64,000 bases of DNA, taken from NCBI GenBank assembly GCA_036381195.1, contig DASVDH010000062.1:1-64000 (forward strand). The letters are read 5' to 3'. The notes under the pieces were generated by a model. The model saw only the letters and a list, made by a program, of their open reading frames with translations, was not told where the DNA came from and did not search any database. Position numbers and translations under genes: made by a program. Of this stretch, positions 1 through 9,681 are shown one piece after another. The stretch comes from RSA9 sp036381195. GTDB lineage: Bacteria > Gemmatimonadota > Gemmatimonadetes > Longimicrobiales > RSA9. Position 1 is the first letter of the stretch. Each line of letters begins with the position of its first letter.

Positions 1-806
1 TGAAGCTGGACCCGCAGGGGCGCCTGCTCGGCCAGGCGGAGTTCGAGACGCCCGGCATGCTCGCGCTGCACCCGACCGAGGACCTGCTCTTCGTCGGCCG
101 CTCCATGACCGCCGTCAACCCGCCGCGGCGCATCGGCGTGATCCGCCGGTCGGACATGCACCTCGAGGAGGTGGACATCCTGTTCCCGCGGCCCCACGCG
201 ATGGCCGTCGCGCCGGACGGAACCGTCTACACGGCGAGTCTCGCCACCAACCAGATCGCCGCGGTGGACCCGGCCACCGAGCGCGTCGAGTTGCTCGACG
301 TGGCCGGCCCGCCGCACGCGCTCATGCAGTTCGCCATCACGCCCGACGGCAGGACGCTCGTCGTCTCTGGCGAGCTGAGCCACCAGGTGCTCGTGCTGGA
401 CATCACGAGCCCGCTGCAGCCGCGCGTCGTCGCCTCCATCGATGTCGGGCCGCAGCCGTTCGACCCGATCATCACGCCGGACGGCCGCTGGGTCTACCTG
501 GGCAACAAGGCGGCGAACACCGTCACCGTCATCGACCTGGAGAAGCGCGAGGTCGCCGCCGTGATCCGCGGCGAAGGCCTCGCCCAGCCGCACGGCGCCG
601 CGGTCTCGCCCGACGGCCGCCACGTCTACATCTCGAACAACAACCTCACCGCGCCCGCCGGGTCTCACCCCGGCCACGGTGGCGCGCCGGTGAAGTCCGC
701 CGGCCCCGGCACCGTCGTGGTCATCGACACGACCACGCGCGAGATCACGCACGTCATCCGGGTCGGCCGCAACGCCAGCGGCATCGCGGTCGGGAGGCTG
801 CGCTGA
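1..806 (+). CDS. YVTN-type beta-propeller protein (5' end outside window)
   Basis: The reading frame is open from the third base of the window to the stop, so the start lies upstream and only the C-terminal ~267 residues are visible. The visible part is built of repeated blades with the SPDG/TPDG turn (for example ITPDGRTLVVSG, ITPDGRWVYLGNKA, VSPDGRHVYISNN) followed by VIDL/VIDT strands, as in YVTN-repeat and quinohemoprotein-amine-dehydrogenase-like seven-bladed propellers. A loop with GSHPGHGG could bind metal, but this is only a guess. Such proteins are usually exported binding or surface proteins. The signal peptide, if any, is not in view. No catalytic residues can be assigned. Confidence 0.85.
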   Translation, partial: KLDPQGRLLGQAEFETPGMLALHPTEDLLFVGRSMTAVNPPRRIGVIRRSDMHLEEVDILFPRPHAMAVAPDGTVYTASLATNQIAAVDPATERVELLDVAGPPHALMQFAITPDGRTLVVSGELSHQVLVLDITSPLQPRVVASIDVGPQPFDPIITPDGRWVYLGNKAANTVTVIDLEKREVAAVIRGEGLAQPHGAAVSPDGRHVYISNNNLTAPAGSHPGHGGAPVKSAGPGTVVVIDTTTREITHVIRVGRNASGIAVGRLR

Positions 807-914
807 GAGCCGGCTTGTCCGCGCCTGCCCGGCTGGAACGCCCGGCACGCCGCCGCGCCGGGGCGCTCGAGCCAAGGATCGCGCCGAAGCGCCGGCTCGC
901 CGCGTAGATCGGAG

Positions 915-2807
915 ATGACCGCTCGCCCCGTTTTCCGCGCTCCCCGTGCCTTCGCGGCGGCCGCCCTATGGAGGCGGCCGCAATGGCGGGCCGGCCGCAT
1001 CGCCGCGTGCCTCCTCTCCGGCCTCTGCCTCGTCGCCTGCTCCGCCGCGGCAGGCGGCCTCCGCCCGCTCGCGTTCGTGCGCGATGTCGCCCCGTTCCCC
1101 GTGCGCGACGAGCACGGCAACCCGTACGAGCACTCCTTCCTCGGCGGGTTCGACGTGCCCCGGCCGCAGCTCGTGGATATCGATGCGGACGGCGACCTCG
1201 ACCTGTTCGTCCAGGAGCGCTCCGGCGAGGTGATGTTCCTCGAGAACGTGGGCACGCGCCACGCGCCGCGCTTCGTCTGGCGCACCGACCGCTTCCGCGA
1301 CCTCGACGTGGGCGAGTGGACCCGCTTCGCGGATCTGGACGGAGACGGCGACCCCGACCTCCTCGCCGAGGAGCGCTACAGCTACATTCGCGTTTACGTC
1401 AACGACGGCGCGCCCGGCGACCCCCGCTTCACGCTCGCCGCCGACTCGCTCCGGGACGAGGACGGCGCCGCGATCTTCGCCGATCGCCAGAACATCCCCA
1501 ACGTCGCGGACATCGACTGCGACTCGCTGCCGGACCTCTTCCTCGGCCGCGTCGAGGGCACGATCACGCGGCTCGAGGCCACGGACCGCGTCGCGCCCGG
1601 CGCCGTGCCGCGCTTCCGCCACGTCACCGACCGCTTCGAGGGCATCGAGATCATCGGGCAGCTCGTCGGCTCGCTCCACGGCGCCAACAGCATGTTCTTC
1701 GCCGACGTGGACGACGATGGCGACCTCGACTTCTTCTGGGGCGACTTCTTCGAGCCCGGAGTCCTCTTCATCCCGAACACGGGGACGTGCTCCACCCCCG
1801 GGCTGCGCGCCGAGCCCGTGCCGCTGCGCACCGCGGACGGTGACACGCTCCGCACCAGCGGCTACAACGTCACCTACCTCGCTGACATCGATGCGGACGG
1901 CGACCTCGACCTCTTCGTCGGGGTGCTGGGCGGCGCGTTCAACCCCAACCTGACCGCCGCGGACAACTTCTACTTCCTCGAGCGCACGGCCGGCGGCGAG
2001 TACGCCCTGCGCACGCGCCGCTACCTCTCGCAGATCGACGTCGGCAGCGAGAGCGTTCCGGCGCTCGGCGACATCGATGGCGACGGCGACCTCGACCTCG
2101 TCGTGGGCAACAAGCTGGACCCCGCGAAACCGGCGGCGGCGCGGCTCTACCTCTTCGAGAACGAGGGCGACGCCGCACACCCCGCCTTCCGCCTCGCCGA
2201 CACGCTCGACCTCGCGCCCGCCTTCCACTACGCGCCCGCGCTCGCGGACCTGGACGCGGATGGCGACCTCGACCTCGCGCTCGGCACGTGGAACGACGGC
2301 GTCCTCTTCTACATCAACGAAGGCACGCCGCGCGAGCCGCGCTGGGTCCAGGACACGGCCCGCACGCTCCGGCTCACGCGCGGCAGCAACGCCACGCCCG
2401 CGTTCGCGGACATCGACGCCGATGGCGACGTCGACCTGCTCGTGGGCGAGGCGTCGGGCGAGCTGAACTTTTTTCGCAACGAGGGCACATGGCGGGAGCC
2501 CCGCTTCGTCCTCGTCTCCGACCGGTTCCAGGAGATCGATGCCGGCCGCCGCAGCCACCCCGCGCTGCTGGACGTGGACGGCGACGGGGACCTGGATCTG
2601 CTCGTGGGACGAGAGGAGAATGGCATCGCATTCTACCTCAACGCGGGCACGATGCGCGACCCGCGCTTTCGGCCGGCTGAGCCGCCATCGCCCCTCCCGC
2701 TCCACCCCTACGCCGCCCCCGCGCCCGCCGACCTGGACGCGGACGGCCGGACCGATCTCGTCGCCGGCTCGCTGGGCGGCGGCCTGCTGTTCCTGCGCGG
2801 TCGGTGA
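915..2807 (+). CDS. FG-GAP/VCBS repeat lipoprotein
   Basis: Predicted exported protein of 630 residues. The N-terminus is basic and then hydrophobic, ending in a lipobox (LCLVAC, Cys about residue 42), so it is probably lipidated. The rest is a run of about nine to ten repeats carrying calcium-loop motifs such as DIDADGDLDLFV, DLDGDGDPDLL, DVDGDGDLDLLVG, each followed by FLENVGT or FYLNAGT strands. This is the FG-GAP/VCBS architecture, which folds as an integrin-like beta-propeller. No enzymatic domain is seen. The role is probably adhesion or binding at the cell surface. A GGAG sits directly against the ATG, which is tighter than ideal; no better start is evident. The long frames on both other strands are shadows caused by the repeated GAC/GAT-GGC codons. 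Confidence 0.88.
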   Translation: MTARPVFRAPRAFAAAALWRRPQWRAGRIAACLLSGLCLVACSAAAGGLRPLAFVRDVAPFPVRDEHGNPYEHSFLGGFDVPRPQLVDIDADGDLDLFVQERSGEVMFLENVGTRHAPRFVWRTDRFRDLDVGEWTRFADLDGDGDPDLLAEERYSYIRVYVNDGAPGDPRFTLAADSLRDEDGAAIFADRQNIPNVADIDCDSLPDLFLGRVEGTITRLEATDRVAPGAVPRFRHVTDRFEGIEIIGQLVGSLHGANSMFFADVDDDGDLDFFWGDFFEPGVLFIPNTGTCSTPGLRAEPVPLRTADGDTLRTSGYNVTYLADIDADGDLDLFVGVLGGAFNPNLTAADNFYFLERTAGGEYALRTRRYLSQIDVGSESVPALGDIDGDGDLDLVVGNKLDPAKPAAARLYLFENEGDAAHPAFRLADTLDLAPAFHYAPALADLDADGDLDLALGTWNDGVLFYINEGTPREPRWVQDTARTLRLTRGSNATPAFADIDADGDVDLLVGEASGELNFFRNEGTWREPRFVLVSDRFQEIDAGRRSHPALLDVDGDGDLDLLVGREENGIAFYLNAGTMRDPRFRPAEPPSPLPLHPYAAPAPADLDADGRTDLVAGSLGGGLLFLRGR

Positions 2808-2908
2808 GGCACGCCGATTGCGTAAAGGGCGGGCTCAGCCCCTGTAACATGACGTTGACCGCCGCCGGTTGCGGCTCGTTCGGACCCGTTGACGAAAGGA
2901 CGACGTCC

Positions 2909-3814
2909 ATGAACCGAATCCAGGGGATCGCTCGACTCGCCGCGCCGCCGCTGGCCCTGCTGCTCGCGGCCTGCGGCCCGTCCTCCGAGGTGCGGCAGCA
3001 GCTCGCGCAGCTCGAGGCCGTCTCCGCCGAAAAGGACAGTCTGCTACTCCAGTTGGCCGAGAACGCCCGCATCATGAGCGACATCGCCGCCGAGATCGCG
3101 CGCGTGCGGACGCCCCGCACCGCAACGGTCGGCGGCCAGGAGCCCGCGCCCGCCGAGGTGACCCCCGAGCTCCTGCTCGAGGACATCAAGGACCTCACCG
3201 GCCGGCTCGAGGAGAGCGAGAAGCGGCTCGCAGAAAGCGAGAAGCGCATCCAGGCGCTCACGCGCGAGTCCGGGCGCGCCGCCGAGTTCCGCAAGACCAT
3301 CCAGGGCCTCCAGGCGACGATCGAGAACCAGAAGCAGACCATCGCCGCGCTCACCGAGCAGGTCAACGCGCTGCAAGAGGAGAACACTCGCCTGGCGGCC
3401 GAGAACACCCGGCTCGAGAGCGAGAAGTCTGCCCTCACCCAGACGGTCGCCGAGCTCGAGGAGCGCGAGAACACCGTATATTACGTGATCGGTACGAAGG
3501 AAGAGCTGCTCGAGCGCGGCCTCGTCACCGAGGAGGGCGGCAGCCGCTTCCTCTTCATTTTCGGCAAGCGCGGCAAGACCCTCGTCCCCTCGCGCATGCT
3601 CGACCTCACCCAGTTCACCGCGATCGACAAGCGCGTCGCCACCGAGATCCAGTTGCCCGCGCCCGACAAGGAGTACCGGATCGTCACGCGCCAGGACCTG
3701 TCCGCGCTGGCCGAGCCCGCGGATGAAGACGGCACCGTGCGGGGTACGCTCCGCATCGCGGACCCGGACCGCTTCTGGGCGCACCAGAAGTACCTGATCC
3801 TGGTCGAGGGCTGA
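2909..3814 (+). CDS. Coiled-coil lipoprotein of unknown function
   Basis: The ATG at 2909 is preceded by GAAAGGA at proper spacing and gives a clean lipoprotein signal (LLLAACGPSS, Cys about residue 22). Earlier in-frame ATGs are less likely. The 301-residue product has a long heptad-rich coiled coil (about residues 30-185; repeats such as LEESEKRLAESEKRIQ and ALQEENTRLAAENTRLESEK) interrupted by a short Pro-rich linker. A C-terminal globular part begins near TVYYVIGTKEELLERG and ends near KYLILVEG. This resembles a family of Bacteroidota/Gemmatimonadota lipoproteins whose function I do not know. It is probably a periplasmic or outer-membrane-anchored spacer or assembly factor. Confidence 0.8.
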   Translation: MNRIQGIARLAAPPLALLLAACGPSSEVRQQLAQLEAVSAEKDSLLLQLAENARIMSDIAAEIARVRTPRTATVGGQEPAPAEVTPELLLEDIKDLTGRLEESEKRLAESEKRIQALTRESGRAAEFRKTIQGLQATIENQKQTIAALTEQVNALQEENTRLAAENTRLESEKSALTQTVAELEERENTVYYVIGTKEELLERGLVTEEGGSRFLFIFGKRGKTLVPSRMLDLTQFTAIDKRVATEIQLPAPDKEYRIVTRQDLSALAEPADEDGTVRGTLRIADPDRFWAHQKYLILVEG

Positions 3815-3890
3815 AGCCGCCGGGATCGCCTACGGGCGGCGGGGGCGGGCCGCGCGGCCTGCCCCCGCCGCCTCCACCACGGAGCCCGCC

Positions 3891-5396
3891 ATGCGCCGAA
3901 CAGCCACGACCGTCCTCGTCGCCTGCTCAACCACCCTTCTCCCGGCGCTGTCCCCGCCGCCCGCCGCGGCCCAGGAGCCCGTGGACACCGCCATGATCGC
4001 GCGCATCCGGGCCGAGGGCCTCGAGCGCTCCCGCGTGCTCGAGACGTACGGCACGTTGACCGACGTGATCGGGCCGCGGCTCACGGGCTCGCCAGCATTC
4101 CGCCGCGCCGCCGAGTGGGCCCGCGACCGGCTGGCGGAGTGGGGCCTGGAGAACGCGCGGCTCGAGCCGTTCGAATTCGGCCGCGGCTGGACGCTCGAGA
4201 AGCTCACTCTCGAGATGACGGCGCCCCGCTACTTCCCGCTGATCGGCTACCCGGAGGCCTGGACGCCCTCGACGCGCGGCGTCATCGAGGGCACGCCCGT
4301 GTACGTGGGGGACCTCTCCGCCGCGGAGATCCGGGCGCTGGGCGAGCGGCTGCGCGGCGCGATCGTGCTGGCGCAGCCGCCGCAGCCCGCGTTCATCACG
4401 GCGGACCGGCCGCAGCCCGCGGATGCCGGGGAGCCCGTCCGCATCGGCGCGCCGCGGTCCATCCGCAGCGAAGGCCCCGTCCCCCTCCGGGAGCTAATGC
4501 CGCTGCTCCAGCAGGCCGGCGCCGCCGCCGTGCTGCGGCCCAACCAGGGCGCGCACGGCACCGTGTTCGTGCTCGGCCGCCGCGACACGCCGGACGACAC
4601 GGTGCCCTCCATCATCCTGGCCCCCGAGCACTACAACATGCTCGTGCGGCTGCTCGCGGCCGGCGAGCCGGTGGCGCTCCGCGTCGAGCTGCGCACGCGC
4701 TACCATGAGGAGGAAACGAACGCCTACAACGTGCTCGCCGAGATCCCGGGCACCGACCCGGGGCTCCGGCACGAGGTCGTGATGATCGGCGCGCACCTGG
4801 ACTCCTGGCACGCGAGCACCGGCGCCACGGACAACGCCGACGGCAGCGCCGCCGCGCTCGAGGCGATGCGCATCCTCAAAGCGGTGGGCGCGCGCCCCCG
4901 GCGCACCATCCGGGTCGCGCTGTGGGGCGGCGAGGAGCAGGGGCTGCTGGGGTCGCGCGCCTACGTCCAGGAGCACCTCGCGGGCGAGGACGACGCCCGC
5001 GCGCGCGAGGCGTTTTCCGTCTACTTCAACGACGACCCCGGCACGGGCGCCACATACGGGTTCTACGCCGAGGAGAGCGCGGAGGCGAAGGCGATCCTGG
5101 ACGCGTGGCTCGCGCCGCTGCGCGACCTTGGCGTGAAGCGCAACGTCATCCAGGGCATCGGCGCCACCGACCACCTCGCCTTCACGCGAGTGGGGCTGCC
5201 CGGCTTCACCACGATCAAGGACTACCGCGACTACGACGTCCGCACCCACCACACCAACGCGGACTTCTACGAGCGCGTCAGCGAGGCGGACCTGAAGCAG
5301 TCCGCGATCGTGCTCGCCGTCTTCGCCTGGCACGCGGCGATGCGGGACGGCAGGTTCCCGCGCCCCGCCTCGCGTGCGTCAGGCCCGCGGCCCTGA
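3891..5396 (+). CDS. Exported M28-family zinc aminopeptidase/carboxypeptidase
   Basis: The 501-residue protein has a Sec signal peptide (residues 1 to about 27, ending in AAAQE). The M28 catalytic domain shows the complete co-catalytic zinc set: His302 and Asp304 in GAHLDSWH, bridging Asp314 in GATDNADGS, Glu348/Glu349 in GGEEQG, an Asp in FNDDPGTG and His428 in TDHLAF. An inserted PA-like domain lies between the N-terminal part and the zinc site (about residues 110-260), as in glutamate-carboxypeptidase-like and plasma glutamate carboxypeptidase M28 proteins. A GGAG is placed 6 bases before the ATG. It probably trims peptides in the periplasm or outside the cell; the substrate cannot be read from sequence. 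The gene converges on the PHP gene that ends at 5498. Confidence 0.92.
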   Translation: MRRTATTVLVACSTTLLPALSPPPAAAQEPVDTAMIARIRAEGLERSRVLETYGTLTDVIGPRLTGSPAFRRAAEWARDRLAEWGLENARLEPFEFGRGWTLEKLTLEMTAPRYFPLIGYPEAWTPSTRGVIEGTPVYVGDLSAAEIRALGERLRGAIVLAQPPQPAFITADRPQPADAGEPVRIGAPRSIRSEGPVPLRELMPLLQQAGAAAVLRPNQGAHGTVFVLGRRDTPDDTVPSIILAPEHYNMLVRLLAAGEPVALRVELRTRYHEEETNAYNVLAEIPGTDPGLRHEVVMIGAHLDSWHASTGATDNADGSAAALEAMRILKAVGARPRRTIRVALWGGEEQGLLGSRAYVQEHLAGEDDARAREAFSVYFNDDPGTGATYGFYAEESAEAKAILDAWLAPLRDLGVKRNVIQGIGATDHLAFTRVGLPGFTTIKDYRDYDVRTHHTNADFYERVSEADLKQSAIVLAVFAWHAAMRDGRFPRPASRASGPRP

Positions 5397-5497
5397 CGCG
5401 CGGCGCACCCGACCCCGTGCCTCGGGCCGGCCGTAGCGGGCGCGAATCCCGGCGCCGGCCGGCGGCGCGGCCCCGGCCGCGCGCGAGTCCGATCCCG

Positions 5498-6847
5498 TCA
5501 CCGGACCACGAACGGCTGCGTCCACGCGCGCTCGTACTCGCCCGGCCGGTAGCCGTTCTGCTTGAGCCGGCTGGAGACGATCCGCGCGCGCACGTACAGC
5601 TCGTCCCCCCGCAGGCGGTACTCGGCGACCGGCCCCTCGACCTCCGCCAGCACCTCGCCGATGTCGTCGCTGTAGCCGCGGCTGACGACCCGGCCCGCCG
5701 CGTCCCGCCGCGGCTCGCTGCGCGCGTCGTAGCCGCGCCGCGTGCCGATGAAGGTCGTGCGGTAGCTCACGCCCTCCTCGGCCTCGATCTCGATCGTGAT
5801 CCGGTCGCCCTCGCGGCGCACGTCGCGCAGCAGCACGCCCGACGTCGCGTAGAAGTCGCCGCGCTCCAGCGCCGCGATCAGCGCATCGGCGGTCAGCTCC
5901 GGCGCCCGTACCATGACCCAGCCCCGCCCCGGGTTGGCGTTCTTCACATCTATCCCGTGGTAGTGATGCGCATCGTCCGTCGCGAGGCCGAACATGATCT
6001 CGCGCCCCTCCGCGAGCCGGTGCGCCAGCAGGATGTCCCACATCCGCTCGGTGCTCGGGTGGACGTCGTCCCCGTCGTTGTGCACCAGCGGGTGGCCGTT
6101 GTAGACCTCGAAGAAGCGCTCGCCCTCCAGCGCCATGAGGTCCTCGACCGTGACCGCCCACACGAAGTTGGGGTGGTTCACGTGCGGGAACATCGGCTGA
6201 TGGGTGCGCTCCCGCTGCGCGAGCACCGCGTCGATGTTGTTCTGGAGCACCTCGCGCACGCTGTTGCCGCCTTGCGGCTCGATCGCCTCCGCGATGTTCG
6301 TCGCGTTGACGTGCAGCGGCTTGTCCTCGAACCTGTCGCTGATCTCCTCGCTCTGGATCAGCAGGAACCGTCCCGGCTCCTCGAACAGCGGCCGGTACTC
6401 CGCCAGCGTCTTCAACCGAACGCGCAGCGTGTCCCCTCCGAGCCGCTCCGCCACGACCCAGTCGCGGCCGAAGCGCTCGAGGTAGCGGGCGTACGCGCGC
6501 GCGGCCTTCCCGCCCGGCGGCACGGTCACCCAGCGCTCGCCCTCGGGCAGCACGTTGTGGTCCGAGATCGCGAGGAAGTGGTAGCCGGCGTTGCGGTACC
6601 AGTCCACGATCATCTCGGGGTAGTCGTCCCCATCGCTCCAGAACGAGTGCGTGTGCAGGTTCCCCTTCCACCAGCGCCCCTGCGGCGCAGGCGCGGCCGC
6701 GTCCGCACGCGGGCCCGCATCCGCGTTCGCACCCGGGTCCGCGTCCGCACCGGCGGCGCAGCTCGCCAGGACGACGAGGAGCCACAGGGGAGCGCTCAGC
6801 TCGCCGCGCCTCGCTCCGCTGCGTTTCCGCCCGTGTGTGCCCCGCAT
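5498..6847 (-). CDS. PHP-domain metallohydrolase lipoprotein (CehA/McbA-like)
   Basis: This start gives 449 residues with AGGGAGGG just upstream and a lipobox (VLASC, Cys30). The open frame continues further upstream only by chance. The PHP domain begins at KGNLHTHSFWSDG (His65, His67) and continues with AISDHNVL (Asp96, His97) and later His residues, including VNHPNF and DDAHHYHG. These are the expected metal ligands of the CehA/McbA PHP family of hydrolases and phosphoesterases. It is the last gene of the minus-strand carbohydrate locus, 77 bp after the symporter. Members next to sugar loci are often of unknown substrate; an exported phosphodiesterase or carboxyl-ester hydrolase is plausible. 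Confidence 0.85.
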   Translation of the reverse strand: MRGTHGRKRSGARRGELSAPLWLLVVLASCAAGADADPGANADAGPRADAAAPAPQGRWWKGNLHTHSFWSDGDDYPEMIVDWYRNAGYHFLAISDHNVLPEGERWVTVPPGGKAARAYARYLERFGRDWVVAERLGGDTLRVRLKTLAEYRPLFEEPGRFLLIQSEEISDRFEDKPLHVNATNIAEAIEPQGGNSVREVLQNNIDAVLAQRERTHQPMFPHVNHPNFVWAVTVEDLMALEGERFFEVYNGHPLVHNDGDDVHPSTERMWDILLAHRLAEGREIMFGLATDDAHHYHGIDVKNANPGRGWVMVRAPELTADALIAALERGDFYATSGVLLRDVRREGDRITIEIEAEEGVSYRTTFIGTRRGYDARSEPRRDAAGRVVSRGYSDDIGEVLAEVEGPVAEYRLRGDELYVRARIVSSRLKQNGYRPGEYERAWTQPFVVR

Positions 6848-6924
6848 GGTCGAACCCTCCCTCCAGGGATCGCGCCCGGCCTCCTGCCTCACGGCACGCT
6901 GCGGTGTGGGTGAGCCCTCCGCGC

Positions 6925-8553
6925 TCACCGCACCGCGTTCGAGAAGTACAGCCACACCAGCCCCACCACGGCCACCAGCGCGGCGCTGAGCACCACGTCC
7001 TGCACGCGCCAGCGCCGTACGCCCGCCTCGTCGACCGGACGCGCCGGAGTCTGGTAGGTCAGGCCCGCGATCTGCTGGCGCGCCGGCGGCGACGCGGTGA
7101 AGCTGACGAGAACGAGGATCGCCGCACACACCACGAACAGGATCGCCGCGAAGTGCAGGAAGTTGATCTCCGCGTAGCCGCGCAGCCAGCCGCTCAGCGC
7201 CTCCCGGTTCAGCTCGGCGACCAGCCGGCCCATGCCCAGCACGAACCCGGCGAGCAACGCGGCCAGCGCGCCGCGCGCGTTCACCCGGTCCCAGAACACG
7301 CCCACCAGGAACACCGCCGCGATCGGCGGCGCGATGTACGCCTGCACGCTCTGGATGTACTGGTAGAGCTGCCCGGACACGCGCTCCATCAACGGGATCC
7401 ACAGCAGCCCGAGCGCGACCAGCACCGCGGTCGTGACCTGCCCCACCACCACCAGGCGCCGGTCGGACGCCTTCGGATTCAACTTCTTGTAGACGTCCCA
7501 GGTGATCAGCGTGGACGCCGAGTTGAACACGGAGGAGAGCGAGCTCATCAGCGCCGCGAGCAGGCCCGCGACCACCAGGCCGCGCAGCCCCACGGGCAGC
7601 AGCGCGCCCACGAGCGCCGGCAGCGCCTCGTCCGGGCGGCCCAGCGCGAGCCGCCCCTGCTGCGCCAGCGCGTACGCGATCAGCCCCGGAACCACGAAGA
7701 TGAACACCGGCAGGACCTTCAGGTACCCGGCGAAGATGGCGCCCCGGCGCGCGTGCCCTTGCCCGTGCGCCGCCAGCACGCGCTGCACGATGAACTGGTC
7801 CGTGCACCAGTACCAGATCCCCAGGATCGGCGCGCCCAGCAGGATCCCCGTCCACGGGAACGCGGGGTCCGTCCTCGGCTTCCACATGTTCAGGAACTCC
7901 GGGCCGACCGCCTCCGTCAGCGCACCCCAGCCGCCCAGCGCGGACAGCCCGACCAGCGTCACCGCGACGGAGCCTCCGATCAGCACGAACATCTGGAACA
8001 GGTCCGTGTAGAGCACCGCGCGCAGGCCGCCGAAGATCGTGTACAGGCCGGTGATCACCACCACGACCAGCGCGCCGGTCCAGAAGTCCACGCCCATCAA
8101 CGCCTCGAACACGATCCCGCCCGCCGCGATCGTGACCGAGATCTTCGTGAGCACGTACCCGATGATGGAGACCACGGCGAGGTACCAGCGCGCGCCCGCC
8201 GAGTAGCGCCGCTCCAGGAACTCCGGCATCGTGTACACGCCGCTGGCCAGGTAGAACGGCACAAATACCCAGCCCAGCAGCAGCAGGATCAGGGAGGCGA
8301 GGATCTCGAACTGGCCGACCGCCACGCCGCTCGCCGCCCCAGTCCCCGCGAGCCCCACGAGGTGCTCCGACCCGATGTTCGACGCGAACAGCGACCCGCC
8401 CACCACGAACCAGCCCGCGTCCCGGCCCGCCAGGAAGTAGCCGGCCGAGCTCTCGCGCGTCTTCTCGCGCCAGGTCGACCAGATGGCGACGCCGAACACG
8501 AGCAGGAAGTAGGCAATGACGACGATCCAGTCCAAGGCGGCGAGGTGGTTCAC
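6925..8553 (-). CDS. SGLT-type sodium/sugar symporter (SSS family)
   Basis: Inner-membrane sodium:solute symporter of 542 residues with about 13-14 hydrophobic segments. The sugar-type SGLT signatures are unusually clear: ASNIGSEHLVGLAGTGA (about residues 57-74), GIWYWCTDQFIVQR (about 245-258) and the sodium-site helix MSSLSSVFNSASTLITWDVYK. These match animal SGLT and bacterial sugar members rather than the proline or pantothenate branches. The GTG at 8553 is chosen because AGGAGG lies 6 bases upstream; a GTG 18 bases earlier would put that ribosome site inside the gene. It follows the FGE gene by 177 bp. Likely role: import of the mono- or oligosaccharide released by the neighbouring GH3 and GH144-like enzymes. 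Confidence 0.93.
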   Translation of the reverse strand: MNHLAALDWIVVIAYFLLVFGVAIWSTWREKTRESSAGYFLAGRDAGWFVVGGSLFASNIGSEHLVGLAGTGAASGVAVGQFEILASLILLLLGWVFVPFYLASGVYTMPEFLERRYSAGARWYLAVVSIIGYVLTKISVTIAAGGIVFEALMGVDFWTGALVVVVITGLYTIFGGLRAVLYTDLFQMFVLIGGSVAVTLVGLSALGGWGALTEAVGPEFLNMWKPRTDPAFPWTGILLGAPILGIWYWCTDQFIVQRVLAAHGQGHARRGAIFAGYLKVLPVFIFVVPGLIAYALAQQGRLALGRPDEALPALVGALLPVGLRGLVVAGLLAALMSSLSSVFNSASTLITWDVYKKLNPKASDRRLVVVGQVTTAVLVALGLLWIPLMERVSGQLYQYIQSVQAYIAPPIAAVFLVGVFWDRVNARGALAALLAGFVLGMGRLVAELNREALSGWLRGYAEINFLHFAAILFVVCAAILVLVSFTASPPARQQIAGLTYQTPARPVDEAGVRRWRVQDVVLSAALVAVVGLVWLYFSNAVR

Positions 8554-8730
8554 GGCCGTCCTCCTGGGCACGTGGGGACGATCACGGCTCCCGGCGCGCG
8601 GGCCGGCGAAACGGCGCGCGCAAGGCCGGGGCGATTCCAGGGCGCGGATGAGGGCCGGCCCATGCCCGCGGGCGCGGACGGCGCCGGCCCGGGCGCGGCG
8701 GCTCTACGGTGGAGGGGGCGGCGCCCCCGG

Positions 8731-9681
8731 TCAACCCGGCGCGTCCTTCGCCAGCCGGAAGCCGACGTGGAACAGCGCCGTCTCCGGCGTCGAATGGCTG
8801 CGCGCGGAGACGCGGTACCCGCGGCAGAACGTCGGGCTACAGAGGAAGGAGCCGCCCCGCTGCACCTTCTCGCCGGCCGCCGTCTCCCGGAACGGCCGGC
8901 CTCGCTCCGCGTAGGGGCGGAACCAGTCCGCCGTCCACTCCCACACGTTGCCGCCCATGTCCGCGAGCCCGAGCTCGGTCGTGCCGAAGGCGCCCACTGG
9001 CGACGTGTAGAGATAGCCATCCTCCAGGGTGTTGCCGTCCGGGAACGCCCCCTGCCACGTGTTCGCGTGATGCCTGCCGCCCTCCCGCAGCGACGAGCCC
9101 CACGGGTAGGGGCCGGGCGCGTTCCGCGCGCCGCGCGCCGCGTGCTCCCACTCGATCTCCGTGGGCAGCCGCTTGCCCACCCAGCGCGCGTACGCGACGG
9201 CATCGTTCCACGAGACCTGCGTGACCGGATGGTCGTCCGGTGCCTCGGGGCCGTCCGGGCCCAGCGGCCGGCGCCAGGTCGCGCCGCGCACCAGTCGCCA
9301 TTCGCCCGTCCGCACATCGTAGACGCCCGCATCCCCCAGCCGCTCCGCATCCGTCACGTAGCCGGTCGCCTCGACGAACGCGCGGAACTGCGCCACCGTC
9401 ACCGGGTGCACGTCCAGGAAGAACGGCTCGACCCACGTCTCGAACACGGGTCGCTCTTCGGGCGGGCCGTCCTCCGAGCCGATCCGCGCGATGCCGCCCG
9501 GCACGTAGACCATGCCCTCGGGAACCACGACGCCCGGCGGCGGACCCCTGCGCGCCGCGCCCGGATCGCCTGCCGCGCCCGCATCGCCGGCGCGCGTCGG
9601 CCACGCACGGAGCGCGAGGCCCGCCGCCGCCGCGCCCACCAGCGCGCCCAGGCCGAGCGCGGCCACCCGCCGCCCGCGCAT
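8731..9681 (-). CDS. Exported formylglycine-generating enzyme (SUMF1/FGE family)
   Basis: The ATG overlaps the sulfatase stop (TGATG), which fixes the start and implies translational coupling; 316 residues. An N-terminal hydrophobic stretch (about residues 6-25) looks like a signal peptide or anchor. The FGE-sulfatase domain starts at VYVPGG and contains HPVTVAQFRAFVEATGY, LPTEIEWEHAARG and MGGNVWEWTADW. The tail GGSFLCSPTFCRGYR carries two cysteines (281 and 286) at the spacing of the active-site pair of human SUMF1, with the following SARSHSTP...GFRL also conserved. It should therefore be a true oxygen-dependent FGE that converts the sulfatase cysteine to formylglycine. Being exported is odd, because characterised bacterial FGEs are mostly cytosolic. 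Confidence 0.9.
   Translation of the reverse strand: MRGRRVAALGLGALVGAAAAGLALRAWPTRAGDAGAAGDPGAARRGPPPGVVVPEGMVYVPGGIARIGSEDGPPEERPVFETWVEPFFLDVHPVTVAQFRAFVEATGYVTDAERLGDAGVYDVRTGEWRLVRGATWRRPLGPDGPEAPDDHPVTQVSWNDAVAYARWVGKRLPTEIEWEHAARGARNAPGPYPWGSSLREGGRHHANTWQGAFPDGNTLEDGYLYTSPVGAFGTTELGLADMGGNVWEWTADWFRPYAERGRPFRETAAGEKVQRGGSFLCSPTFCRGYRVSARSHSTPETALFHVGFRLAKDAPG

Noticed and set aside
966..2705. A 579-codon open frame on the minus strand
   Set aside because: It is antisense to the FG-GAP repeat gene; its Val/Glu/Arg-rich repetitive product mirrors the GAC-GGC repeats and has no family or ribosome site.
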